Shown: piece after piece, positions 17,794 to 26,659 of the stretch
Position numbering within the stretch: the stretch's first letter is position 1
How the letters are laid out: every line of letters begins with the position of its first letter
Assembly: GCF_019799925.1 (NCBI RefSeq)
Contig: NZ_JABGCG010000011.1
Location: 1-64,000 of the forward strand
Length of the DNA: 64,000 nt
Source: Blastococcus sp. CPCC 205250
GTDB lineage: Bacteria > Actinomycetota > Actinomycetes > Mycobacteriales > Geodermatophilaceae
Direction: 5' to 3'
Translations under genes and position numbers: made by a program
The notes under the pieces: generated by a model
Databases searched by the model: none
What the model was told of the DNA's origin: nothing
What the model saw: the letters and a program-made list of their open reading frames with translations, nothing else

Positions 17794-18002
17794 GGACCGG
17801 CTCACCTCGGCATCCGCCGGGTCGATGGCTGGGATACGCGAACGGCTCTGGAGCAGGGCGGCGCGCGGTCGCACGATGGTTCGGCGCCACGGCGCACGGA
17901 GCGGTGCTCGACCACCGGGACGGGCCGGCGCCCGGGACCGGCCACGAGGGTCCAGTGGTGACGGCGCTCCTGTCCACCCGCTGCCCGACGAGGGGACGCC
18001 GC

Positions 18003-18362
18003 ATGGAGATCGTCCGCTTCGCGGGTGACGCCGGTCCACGGGTCGGCGTGTTCGCTGACGACTCGGTCCAGCCGCTCCCGGCCGAGGTGACGCTGAACTC
18101 CCTGCTCGCCCTGGGGCTCGACGCGCTCCTCGCGGCAGGGGCGACGGTCACGGCGGCGGAGCGCCCCGTCCCGGTCGGCGACGTCCGGCTGCTGACCCCG
18201 GTCGAGCCCCGACTCTCCCGTGATCACACGACCTTCGAGCAGCACGTCGACGGCATGCTGCAGGCGTCGGGTGGCGGCGAGGTCCCGGCCGACTCCCATG
18301 AGTTCCCGCCCTCGTACCTGGACCAGCGCTCGGCCGCGGACCTGCGGGTCGAGCTGCGATGA
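18003..18362 (+). pseudogene. FAH-family gene, N-terminal fragment
   Basis: The 119 residues correspond to the N-terminal third of the FAH proteins at 45246 and 29161: a short beta-rich head, VGDVRLLTPVEPRLSRD, then FEQHVDGMLQASGGGEVP. The catalytic domain is missing, and the frame closes on a TGA overlapping the folP start. In intact relatives this point is followed by the FYFSNPYA block. A deletion therefore seems to have joined a FAH 5' end to folP. It may still be translated and now serves mainly to couple folP translation. Confidence 0.78.
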
Positions 18363-19225
18363 CGGCGACCCTCCCGGCGCACGGCCTGCCCCAGGCGCCG
18401 CGTCGCGGGGACAGGTGTCTGGTCATGGGCATCCTCAACGTGACGCCGGACAGCTTCTCCGATGGTGGTCGGCACGACCGCCTGGAGGAGGCGGTCGCCC
18501 ACGGCCTGCGCATGGTGTCCGAGGGCGCCGACTACGTCGACGTGGGTGGCGAGTCCACCCGACCGGGCGCCGGTCGTGTCCCCGTCGAGGAGGAACTGCG
18601 CCGGGTGCTGCCGGTCGTCACAGAACTGGCCCGGGCCGGCGTGGCGGTCAGCATCGACACCACCCGGGCACGTGTCGCCCAGGCTGCGATCGCGGGCGGG
18701 GCGGCGCTGGTCAACGACGTGAGCGGCGGGCTCGCCGATCCCGCCATGGCCGGCGTGCTCGCGGACAGCGGCCTGCCGTGGGTGCTGATGCACTGGCGTG
18801 GCCACAGTCGTCACATGTACGACGCGGCGAGGTACGACGACGTGGTGGCCGAGGTACGGCAGGAGCTCCTGGCCCGCGCGGACGGCGCGATCGCGGCCGG
18901 CGTGGCTGTCGAGCAGCTCGTCATCGACCCCGGGCTCGGTTTCGCCAAGCACCCGCCGCACGACCTCGCCCTGCTGGGCTCCCTGTCCGGGATCGTCGAC
19001 CTGGGGCTGCCGGTCCTCGTGGGGGCCTCCCGCAAACGCTTCCTCGGCGCGGTGCTCGCCGATGAGGAAGGGCGGCCCCGACAGCCCGACGGCCGGGAGG
19101 CCGCGACGCTGGCCACGACGGTGCTCGCGGCGCAGCGCGGTGCCTGGGCGGTCCGCGTCCACGACGTCGCTGCCTCCGCTGATGCGGTCCGCGTCGTGGC
19201 AGCTCTCCACTCCGTGCGTCCGTAA
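18359..19225 (+). CDS. folP: Dihydropteroate synthase
   Basis: A 288-residue TIM-barrel enzyme that joins p-aminobenzoate to the pterin in folate synthesis. All signature blocks are present: GILNVTPDSFSDGG, VDVGGESTRPGA, SIDTTRARVAQAA, LVNDVSGG, VIDPGLGFAK and VGASRKRFLG. The ATG overlaps the stop of a truncated FAH frame and has no clear ribosome site of its own. Its position away from other folate-synthesis genes and near THF-dependent demethylases suggests an extra copy that enlarges the folate pool. It could also be the only copy. Confidence 0.93.
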   Translation: MTATLPAHGLPQAPRRGDRCLVMGILNVTPDSFSDGGRHDRLEEAVAHGLRMVSEGADYVDVGGESTRPGAGRVPVEEELRRVLPVVTELARAGVAVSIDTTRARVAQAAIAGGAALVNDVSGGLADPAMAGVLADSGLPWVLMHWRGHSRHMYDAARYDDVVAEVRQELLARADGAIAAGVAVEQLVIDPGLGFAKHPPHDLALLGSLSGIVDLGLPVLVGASRKRFLGAVLADEEGRPRQPDGREAATLATTVLAAQRGAWAVRVHDVAASADAVRVVAALHSVRP

Positions 19226-19314
19226 CGCACAGAGACCAACCGTGGCGACGCTGGCCCGGCAGCGGCGTGGCACGCGCGCCGTCCGGGCACCCCCACGAGA
19301 AGGACCGCCCGCCC

Positions 19315-20270
19315 ATGAGCAGCCCCGACCTCGCCCCAGAGCCCGACCTCGTCGAGGACGGCGGCAACGTCCGCTGGTTCGGCCAGCTCGGGCTGGCCGA
19401 CCTGGAGGTGGTGGGCGGCAAGAACGCGTCGCTGGGGGAGATGATCTCGAACCTGGCCGACGCCGGGGTGAGCGTGCCCGACGGCTTCGCCACGACCGCC
19501 TCGGCCTACCAGCGCTTCCTCGGCGACACCGGGCTGGCGGCCCGGATCGGCGACCGGCTGCGGACGCTGGACACCGACGACGTGCGGGCGCTGTCCGCGG
19601 CCGGGGCGGAGATCCGGCGGGAGGTGGTGGAGCAGCCGTTCCCGCCGGCCCTGGAGGCCGACATCCGGGCCGCGTACGAGAAGTTGGCCGGCGGCGACGC
19701 CGAGGCGTCCTTCGCGCGCGGTACCTGTCGGCGGACTTCGCCGAGTGCTTCGCGATGGAGTGCGAGGCCCTGCGATACGTGCGCGACGAGATGGGTCTGG
19801 CCAACGTCAAGATCATGATCCCTTTCGTGCGGACCGTCGCCGAGATCGAGGGCGTCGTCGCGCTGCTGGCCCAGCACGGGCTGCGGCGCGGGGAGAACGG
19901 CCTGTCGGTCGTGATGATGTGCGAGCTGCCCTCCAACGCGCTGCTGGCCGGCGAGTTCCTGGAGCACGTGGACGGGTTCTCCATCGGCTCCAACGACATG
20001 ACCCAGCTGACCCTGGGCCTGGACCGCGACTCCGCGCTCGTCGCGGCGGGGTTCGACGAGCGGGACCCGGCCGTGCTCGCGCTGCTGGAGATGGCGATCA
20101 CCGCGTGCCGCGAGCGGGGGAAGTACGTGGGCATCTGCGGCCAGGGCCCCAGCGACCACCCCGACCTCGCCGCCTGGCTGGTCGAGCAGGGGATCGAGTC
20201 CATGTCCCTGAACCCCGACACCGTCGTCGACACCTGGCTCCACCTGGCCGGGACCGACCGGAGGAGCTGA
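19315..20270 (+). pseudogene. ppsA: Phosphoenolpyruvate synthase with a large internal deletion
   Basis: The first 135 codons match the PpsA N-terminus (VRWFGQLGLADLEVVGGKNASLGEM). The last 180 codons match the C-terminal PEP-utilising barrel (CFAMECEALRYVRDEMG, KIMIPFVRTVAEIEG, DGFSIGSNDMTQLTLGLDRD, YVGICGQGPSDHP). The two parts are in different frames and meet at about 19714-19721. PpsA is normally near 790 residues, so about 470 residues, including the phospho-histidine domain, are gone. The remnant cannot make PEP. The retained ends read cleanly, so the deletion seems young. Confidence 0.88.
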
Positions 20271-20286
20271 CCGCCGCGTCGTCGGC

Positions 20287-20314
20287 CCGGGCCTGCCGCG
20301 CACGGCAGGCCCGG
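20287..20314. terminator. Bidirectional hairpin terminator
   Basis: A perfect 12-bp stem (CCGGGCCTGCCG / CGGCAGGCCCGG) with a 4-nt loop sits between the converging ppsA remnant and chemotaxis receptor gene. Its position suits termination on both strands. Confidence 0.75.
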
Positions 20315-20337
20315 ACGCCCGCCGGCGACGTGGTCCG

Positions 20338-21984
20338 TCAGATCGTGAAGCTCCGGACGGCGGTCTGGAGTTCGTCGCTCATGCGGGCGAGCTCGGCGGC
20401 CGCGCGTTGGGTATCGGTCACCCGCTCGTTCGTCTGCTGCGCCCCGTCGGCCAGTCCTGAGATGGCCGAGACGATGTCCTGCGAGCCACGAGCGGCCTCG
20501 GCGACGTTGCGGTTCATCTCGTTGGTCGTCGCCGTCTGCTCCTCCACGGCGGCGGCGATCGTCGCCTGGAAGTCGTTGATCTCGGCGATGACCGAGCTGA
20601 TCTGCTCGATCGCCGCCACGGCGCCGGCGGTGTCGGCCTGGATCGCCTCGACCCGCTGGGAGATGTCCTCGGTCGCCCGTGCGGTCTCCTGAGCCAGCTC
20701 CTTCACCTCGGAGGCGACGACGGCGAACCCCTTCCCGGCCTCTCCTGCCCGCGCGGCCTCGATGGTCGCGTTGAGGGCCAGCAGGTTCGTCTGCTCGGCG
20801 ATGCCGTTGATCAGCTTGACCACCTCGGCGATCTCCTGGGAGGACTCGCCCAGCTTGCCCACGGACCGGGTCGTGCTCCCCGCGACGTCCACGGCCTGCC
20901 CGGCCACGCGGGACGCCTGCGACGCGTTCTGCGAGATCTCGCGGATCGCCGACTCCATCTGCGACGAGCCGATCGCCACGGTGTCCACGCTCGCGGCGAC
21001 CGCACCGGCCGAGGCGACGACCTCGTCGGCCTGCCCTGCTGCCGTCCGGGCGTTCTCCGCGATCGCGGCGGAGGTGGCGGACAGCTTGGCCGATGCGTCA
21101 CCCAGGCGCGTGGAAGAGTGGTGGACCAGTTCGAGGACGGCGCCCAGGGAGTCCAGCGTGTGGTCGAGCGACTGCGCCATCGTGTCCAGCTCTCCGCCTC
21201 CCGTCCGCCCGACCCGTACGGTGATATCGCCCGCGGCCACCTGAGCCAGCACCTCGCGGATCCGGCGCACCGGCCGGGTCACACCGCCGGCGACCACGAG
21301 CGCGAGGACTACCGAGATCGCCAGGCCGAGCGCCACCACGATGACCAAGAGCGTGAGTGCGCCGTCATACGTCGCCGCCGCTCCGTCGGCGGCATCTCGT
21401 GCGGACGCCGCGCCCAGGGTGACCGCCTCCGAGATCGCTGCCGCCGAGGCGCTCTCGGACGCGCTCATGGTCGCGACCACCTGGTTCAGCGCCGCGATGT
21501 CACCGGCGGCAGCGAGCCGTCGCACCTCGATCACGAGGCCGAGGTACTCACCGACCTGCGACGTGAACTCTGCGTAGGCGGCCCGCCCGGCCGGGCTGAG
21601 GACGGCGGGATCGAAGGCCTCGATCTGACCGGTCAAGGAGGTGCGTGCCTCCTCGGCGTTGCGCGCCGACTGCGCGATGACGTCCGGCGTCAGCTGCGGA
21701 ATCGCGGTCCGGGACTGGTTCACCAGGAAGGTCAGGAACGTCGCCTGCATCCTGTGCAGGGCATCGAGCGGCTCGGTGCCCTCCGAGTACACGTCCTGCG
21801 CCTGGTCCGCCATGGTCGCCATCCGGCTGGCCCCGACCGCGCCGGCGGCTCCGGTGCTCAGCGCGACGACGAGGATGGCCGCGAGCAGCCGCCCTCGCAG
21901 GCCGATCCGGGCCGGTCCCTCGGATCGCCGCCCGGTCTGCGCGGCGTCACGGGCGGTCGGCTGGTCGTGCTGCGGGGAGGACAT
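20338..21984 (-). CDS. Methyl-accepting chemotaxis protein
   Basis: A 548-residue transmembrane receptor. An N-terminal membrane helix (about residues 28-50) is followed by a four-helix extracytoplasmic sensor of roughly 155 residues. A second membrane helix (LLVIVVALGLAISVVLALVV), a HAMP linker (VTRPVRRIREVL) and a long signalling coiled coil follow. The conserved hairpin tip reads EQTNLLALNATIEAARAGEAG. It would pass ligand signals to CheA/CheW, which are not in the window. The start is the ATG at 21984 after GGAG. Its place beside an importer operon suggests it may sense the same aromatic ligands, but that is inference. Confidence 0.92.
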   Translation of the reverse strand: MSSPQHDQPTARDAAQTGRRSEGPARIGLRGRLLAAILVVALSTGAAGAVGASRMATMADQAQDVYSEGTEPLDALHRMQATFLTFLVNQSRTAIPQLTPDVIAQSARNAEEARTSLTGQIEAFDPAVLSPAGRAAYAEFTSQVGEYLGLVIEVRRLAAAGDIAALNQVVATMSASESASAAAISEAVTLGAASARDAADGAAATYDGALTLLVIVVALGLAISVVLALVVAGGVTRPVRRIREVLAQVAAGDITVRVGRTGGGELDTMAQSLDHTLDSLGAVLELVHHSSTRLGDASAKLSATSAAIAENARTAAGQADEVVASAGAVAASVDTVAIGSSQMESAIREISQNASQASRVAGQAVDVAGSTTRSVGKLGESSQEIAEVVKLINGIAEQTNLLALNATIEAARAGEAGKGFAVVASEVKELAQETARATEDISQRVEAIQADTAGAVAAIEQISSVIAEINDFQATIAAAVEEQTATTNEMNRNVAEAARGSQDIVSAISGLADGAQQTNERVTDTQRAAAELARMSDELQTAVRSFTI

Positions 21985-22181
21985 GGCAACTCCGGACTCA
22001 GGACGGCGGCGGGGAGGGCGGTGCGCGGTTGCTTTCGGACCCGCTGCGCCGGAGTTGAGCGGTCGGGGCCGCTCCAGCCATCCGACTTCTTCGTCGCAGG
22101 TATCCACCAAACGGTTGTCGCGCGGATCCGACGTCGGGGTGTCCGCCGGGTCCATCCGAGCGATACCGCCTCCAGGCCGCC

Positions 22182-22230
22182 GGCCCGGCCCCCGGCCCCC
22201 GGCCCCCGGCCCCCGGCTCTCGGCTCCCGG
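22182..22230. repeat. Heptanucleotide tandem repeat (GGCCCCC)n
   Basis: Four exact GGCCCCC units plus partial and degenerate copies (GGCTCTC, GGCTCCC) lie in the 338-bp gap (21985-22322) between the GntR-like gene and the chemotaxis receptor. A 7-bp unit can change length by slippage. The rest of this gap shows no gene or clear promoter to me. Confidence 0.8.
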
Positions 22231-22322
22231 TATGGGGGACGGGGGTCGGGCACGTGCGCCGCTCCAGCTTGCGCCGCCAACTCGGCTGCGCTCGATTGCC
22301 GACAGGTCTCCTGAGAGGGGTG

Positions 22323-22736
22323 TCAGCGGTCCGACGGACGGGACACCAGCCACCGTCGCGTGCCTCGGACGCGTACGACGAGGCCGTCTGCAGCCAACCG
22401 CACGTAGGCGCGCATGACGGTCGTCGCATCAACCTCCCAGTCAGCCGCCACGCTGCGGGCCGACGGCAGCGCGGCTCCCTGGGCGAGCTCGCCGGTCCAG
22501 ATCCGCTGCGCCAAGTGGCGGCGGACCCGTTCGAAGGGCGGGACGTCCGTACCCGCGGGGATCACCTCCCCCGTCACCCGCGGACGACGACCGGCACCCG
22601 GGGCGGCTGCGCGGTCGACACGGCCATGGGCCCTTGCCTGTCGCACCGCGGGGCAGTCGCCGGTGCTGCCGCTCGGCCAGGACCCACCCGGGCCGGGCGC
22701 ACCGAGGCTGAGGGTCACGCCGTCAGGTCCTGACAC
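22323..22736 (-). CDS. Small GntR-family HTH protein (operon 2)
   Basis: A GntR winged-helix protein homologous to the one ending operon 1. Conserved blocks are PPFERVRRHLAQRI, LPSARSVAADWEVDATTVMRAYVRL and VRGTRRWLVSRP. The frame allows a GTG at 22736 that overlaps the permease end (137 aa). A later GTG at 22577 gives 84 aa and aligns better with the operon 1 protein. The DNA-binding domain is at the C-terminus and nothing follows it. It is probably the local repressor of the importer operon. Confidence 0.7.
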   Translation of the reverse strand: MSGPDGVTLSLGAPGPGGSWPSGSTGDCPAVRQARAHGRVDRAAAPGAGRRPRVTGEVIPAGTDVPPFERVRRHLAQRIWTGELAQGAALPSARSVAADWEVDATTVMRAYVRLAADGLVVRVRGTRRWLVSRPSDR

Positions 22737-23775
22737 CACGGCTGCGGCCCAGGTAGTGCGAGAGGCCGACCGCGACGAGGAGGCTGGCGCCGTTGAACAC
22801 GGGGCTGGCCCACGCACTGGCCCCCGACAACGTCAGGCCGGAGACGGCGACCGAGACGAACAGCACGCCGATGATCGTGCCCACGACGTTGAAGAAGCCC
22901 GGCCGCACGGCGGTGGCCCCGAGGAACGCGGCGGCCAGTGCGGGGAAGAGCATCGGGGTGCCGGTGTCGGCGGTGGCCGACCCCGAGCGCGCCAGCGCCA
23001 GGACGCCGACGACGCCGGCGATGGCCCCGGCGAGCACGAAGGTCGTCCAAGCCGAGCGCTGGACGCGGATGCCGACGAGCGCGGCCGAGCGCGGGTTGGA
23101 GCCGATGGCGTAGAGGCCCCGGCCGAAGGGGGTCTGCGTGAGCAGGTACCACAGGAGCACGGCGACGACCACGACGACGTAGACGACCTGCGGTATGCCG
23201 AGCAGGGTCGCCGAGCCGAAGCGGGCCAGCCGCGGGTCGAGTCCCGCCTGGATCGTCTGACCCCCGGTGTACCACTGGATCAGGCCGCCCAGCAGGGTCG
23301 CCATGCCGAGCGTGGTGACGAAGGAGTTGAGCCCCAGCCGGGTGACGAGCAACCCGTTGACGAACCCCACCGCCACGCCGAGCCCGATGCCCGCCGCCAT
23401 CGCCACGCCGAGCGGTAGGTCGCGGAAGCTCATGAGGCCGGCGGTCAGGACCGTGGAGGCCACGGCCACGGCACCGAGGGAGAAGTCGAAGTACCCGCAC
23501 ACCAACGGCAGGATCACCGCCAGCGCGAGGAGGGCGACGGTCGCCTGGTTGCCCAGCAGGACGTTGAGGTTGGCGGACGTGGCGAACCGTTCGGCGCTCG
23601 GCGGGTAGAACGAGAAGAACGCGGCCACGGCCACCAGCAGGAGCAGCAGGGCGTGCCGTTCGGCGAGGCCCCGGAGGCGACGGGACGTCGCGGGGGACCG
23701 GTCGCGGGCTGCTGGTCGAGGCTCGGGACCCGGCTCCCCGTCGGTGCGGACGGGGACGGTGTCGGTGGTGCTCAT
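22723..23775 (-). CDS. ABC importer permease, RbsC type (operon 2)
   Basis: A 350-residue permease nearly colinear with the operon 1 protein. Shared blocks include PLVCGYFDFSLG, NGLLVTRLGLNSFVTTLG, LGGLIQWYTGGQTI and TPFGRGLYAIGSNPRSAALVG. The divergent part is the Pro/Arg-rich head of about 45 residues. The ATG overlaps the ATPase stop. It lies on the opposite strand from operon 1, so the two form a long inverted repeat at the protein level. Confidence 0.9.
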   Translation of the reverse strand: MSTTDTVPVRTDGEPGPEPRPAARDRSPATSRRLRGLAERHALLLLLVAVAAFFSFYPPSAERFATSANLNVLLGNQATVALLALAVILPLVCGYFDFSLGAVAVASTVLTAGLMSFRDLPLGVAMAAGIGLGVAVGFVNGLLVTRLGLNSFVTTLGMATLLGGLIQWYTGGQTIQAGLDPRLARFGSATLLGIPQVVYVVVVVAVLLWYLLTQTPFGRGLYAIGSNPRSAALVGIRVQRSAWTTFVLAGAIAGVVGVLALARSGSATADTGTPMLFPALAAAFLGATAVRPGFFNVVGTIIGVLFVSVAVSGLTLSGASAWASPVFNGASLLVAVGLSHYLGRSRGVRT

Positions 23776-25433
23776 CGAATGGCTCCCTGGTGGGCGGCGG
23801 AACGCGGAGGGGTGTCGGCGGTGAGCTGCGTCAGGGCGGTGAGGCCGTCCGGTGTGAGGTCGTCGCCGGCGACGTCCGCGGTGATCCGACCGTCCCGCAG
23901 CACGACGACGCGGTCGCAGAGACTGCACAGCTCCAGCAGGTCGGACGACGCGACGAGGACCGCACAGCCGGCGGCGGCGGCTTCGCGCACCGAGGCGTAG
24001 ATGTCGGCGCGGCTCATGACGTCCACGCCCTGGGTCGGCTCGTCGAGCAGCAGCAGCGACGGCGTCCGCTGCAGCCAGCGGGCCAGCACGACCTTCTGCT
24101 GGTTCCCACCGGACAGCGCGGCCAGCGGGATCGCTGTCGAGGCGGTGCGGACGCCGTAGCGGTCGACGAGGGCGCCGGCGTCTGCTTCTTCGGCTCGGGT
24201 GTCCATGCCCCAGGGCCGCCAGTACCTCCGGCGCACGGTCACCGTGAGGTTGTCCCGCACGGCGAGGTCGGCGAAGGCCGCCTCGCCGGCGCGGTCCTCG
24301 GGGACGAGGGCCACCCCGGCGTCCATCCGGGACCCGATGTCCTGCGTGGGACGCGCCGGCCCGTCGGCTGAGCGGACGTCGACGCTGCCGGACACCGGAG
24401 GGAGCTCCCCGAAGACGGTCCGCAGGAGGGAACTCCGTCCCGAGCCGACCAGTCCGGCGACACCGACGATCTCGCCGCGGTGCACGTCGAGGTCCACGCC
24501 CCGGAGCGGGCCACCGGTGAGGCCACGGACGGAGAGGACCACGCCCGGGTCGGCCGCAGGGGACGACCCCCGCCGCAGCTGCTTCGCGCGTGGTGCCGGA
24601 GAGCCGCTCCGGATGGCACCGGGAGCGAGGGCGCGATCGGAGGACACGGCCGGGTCGACGCCGGTCATGTGGCGGACCAGGTCCTGTTCCGTGGGACGAC
24701 GGCCGACGAGAGCGGCGACGGTGCGGCCGTCGCGGAAGACGGTGAAGTCCTCGCAGACGCCGAGGACCTCCGGCATCCGGTGACTGACGATCAGCACCGT
24801 CTGCCCCTTGTCGGCCCGGCGTCGTACGGCCTCGAGCAGCACGTCCGACTCGTGCTGCGGCAGGGTCGCGGTCGGCTCGTCGAGCACGAGCACCAGCCGC
24901 TGGTCGGCCTCCTGGTCCTGCAGCGCGCGGCAGATCGCGACCAGCGTGCGCTGCGCGGGGCGGAGCGCGCCGACCGGAGTACGCGGGTCCGCCTCCACCT
25001 CGTACGCCTCGAGGAGTCCGGCGACCCGTCGGTGCAACGCCCCCCAGCGGACCCTCGACCCGGTGGCGGTCGGATACCCGGCATCGAGCGCGACGTTCTC
25101 CGCGATCGAGAGCTGCGGGAACAGTCCGAGGTCCTGGTGGACGAAGCGGAGGCCCGCCGCGCGAGCCGTCCGCGGGTCGTAGTCGGACGCGTCCCACGTC
25201 CGGCCGGCCACCTCGATCCGGCCGACGTCCGCCCGGTGGACGCCGGCCAGGACCTTGATCACGGTGCTCTTGCCGCAGCCGTTGCCGCCGACCAGGGCGT
25301 GCACCGTGCCGTGCCGCAGGGCCAGGTCGGCGCCGTCGAGCGCCACGGTGGCTCCGAAGCGCTTGCCCAGTCCACTGACTCGGAGGGCGATCTCGCTGTC
25401 CGACGGCGCGGCGGCCGCCAGGGCGCTGCTCAT
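23772..25433 (-). CDS. Sugar-type ABC importer ATPase, two ABC domains (operon 2)
   Basis: A 553-residue double ATPase paralogous to the one at 2801. Domain 1 has GGNGCGKST and LVLVLDEPTATL with the same degenerate signature (LRPAQR). Domain 2 has LSGGNQQK and LLLLDEPTQGVD. Both copies share the odd domain 1 signature, so it predates the duplication and is probably a trait of this transporter subgroup. The ATG at 25433 was chosen because homology with operon 1 begins there. Confidence 0.9.
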   Translation of the reverse strand: MSSALAAAAPSDSEIALRVSGLGKRFGATVALDGADLALRHGTVHALVGGNGCGKSTVIKVLAGVHRADVGRIEVAGRTWDASDYDPRTARAAGLRFVHQDLGLFPQLSIAENVALDAGYPTATGSRVRWGALHRRVAGLLEAYEVEADPRTPVGALRPAQRTLVAICRALQDQEADQRLVLVLDEPTATLPQHESDVLLEAVRRRADKGQTVLIVSHRMPEVLGVCEDFTVFRDGRTVAALVGRRPTEQDLVRHMTGVDPAVSSDRALAPGAIRSGSPAPRAKQLRRGSSPAADPGVVLSVRGLTGGPLRGVDLDVHRGEIVGVAGLVGSGRSSLLRTVFGELPPVSGSVDVRSADGPARPTQDIGSRMDAGVALVPEDRAGEAAFADLAVRDNLTVTVRRRYWRPWGMDTRAEEADAGALVDRYGVRTASTAIPLAALSGGNQQKVVLARWLQRTPSLLLLDEPTQGVDVMSRADIYASVREAAAAGCAVLVASSDLLELCSLCDRVVVLRDGRITADVAGDDLTPDGLTALTQLTADTPPRSAAHQGAIR

Positions 25434-25448
25434 GGCTTGCTCCTCCCG

Positions 25449-25478
25449 CCGGTGGCCGCCCTCGCGGGCGGCCACCGG
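25449..25478 (-). repeat. Intergenic hairpin between binding protein and ATPase genes (operon 2)
   Basis: A perfect 13-bp stem (CCGGTGGCCGCCC / GGGCGGCCACCGG) with a TCGC tetraloop lies between the binding-protein stop and the ATPase start. It matches the operon 1 hairpin at 2759 in both arms, while the loops differ. Arm conservation with loop change suggests selection on RNA structure. Confidence 0.72.
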
Positions 25479-25492
25479 CACGAACGGTCGGG

Positions 25493-26659
25493 TCAGATGC
25501 CCCAGGCCTGCCGGTAGGCCGCCTGGTAGTCGACGCCGCCGGTGAAGTCCTCGCCTGCTGCGGGCAGGTTGTTCTCGGCGTCCACGACGCGGTAGCCGTT
25601 GCCCTGGACCAGCGGTTCCTCGCCGTTCAGGACGCGGATGGCGGTGTCGACCGCACCCCAGCCGCCCCACTCGGTGGGGTAGCCCACGATGGCGTCCTGG
25701 CCACCGTCGCTCCGGATCAGGTCGAGATTCGCGTTGCTGCCCAGCCCGCTGATCACGTGCAGGTCGGCCGACCGGCCGGAGGACGTCACTGCCTGGGCGA
25801 GGCCGGCGCTCATCAAGCCACCGATCGGCACGAAGACGCCGTTGGCGTCCGAGGCCTCGAGCAGGGCCGTGGAGAACTTCTGCGCCAGGGTGCCGCCGGC
25901 CAGGTCGGCGACCGACACCTCGAGGGTCCCGACCACCTCGCAGTCCGCGCACTCGGCGAGCCCGTCCTGCAGCCCCTGCGACAGCCAGGGACCGAACAGC
26001 GGATCGGTGAAGACGACGTTCAACACCCGGGCTTGGCCGTCCGTACGCCCGATCAGCCACTCCGCGGCGAGCCGGCCCTGGAGGTTGTAGGTCTCCTCCA
26101 GGGTGAGGTCGTCCAGCTGCTTCGTCTCGCTCGCCCACAGCTTCGGCCCGCCGACGGCGTCGCAGTCGGCACCGCCGCCGCCGATGACGGTCACGCCGGC
26201 GTCGGCGGCCTCCTGGAACGGCTGCTGGATGCTCACGCAGTCGATCCCGATCGGGATGATCACGTCGGCTCCGGCGCTGACCGCCTGCCGTACGCAGGCG
26301 CCCCACCCGCCGGGATTCGCCTGCCCGTCGCAGAGATCGGCGTCCCAGCCGACGGCTTCTGCTGCCTCCTGGGTGGCGGCCGACGGAGCCGCGCAGCTCG
26401 GCTGCGACTCGCCGCAGGACACCACCCAGAGCTGCACGTCCTCCGGTGGTGCGGTGGGCTCGGTGGGCGGCTCGCCGATCCGCCCCTCGTAGGCCGTCGC
26501 CAGCGCCTCCTGGGCCTGGTCCGACGTGGCCTCGACGGCACCGTCACCGCCCCCGTCGGACGAACTCACCTCCGACGGTGAGCTGCAGGACGACAGGACG
26601 ACGGCGACGAGGGACGCCAGGACGGCGACGGTGCCGCGCCGGCCACGGGATGGGCTCAT
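25493..26659 (-). CDS. ABC importer substrate-binding lipoprotein (operon 2)
   Basis: A 388-residue binding lipoprotein paralogous to the one at 1566. The lipobox LSSC falls at about residues 22-25 and is followed by an Asp/Gly/Ser-rich tether. Shared core blocks are LWVVSCGE, GADVIIPIGIDC, VIGGGGADCDAVGGPKLWAS and WLIGRTDGQ. GAAGGAGAA precedes the ATG. The binding-face loops differ from the operon 1 protein, so the ligands may differ. Confidence 0.88.
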   Translation of the reverse strand: MSPSRGRRGTVAVLASLVAVVLSSCSSPSEVSSSDGGGDGAVEATSDQAQEALATAYEGRIGEPPTEPTAPPEDVQLWVVSCGESQPSCAAPSAATQEAAEAVGWDADLCDGQANPGGWGACVRQAVSAGADVIIPIGIDCVSIQQPFQEAADAGVTVIGGGGADCDAVGGPKLWASETKQLDDLTLEETYNLQGRLAAEWLIGRTDGQARVLNVVFTDPLFGPWLSQGLQDGLAECADCEVVGTLEVSVADLAGGTLAQKFSTALLEASDANGVFVPIGGLMSAGLAQAVTSSGRSADLHVISGLGSNANLDLIRSDGGQDAIVGYPTEWGGWGAVDTAIRVLNGEEPLVQGNGYRVVDAENNLPAAGEDFTGGVDYQAAYRQAWGI

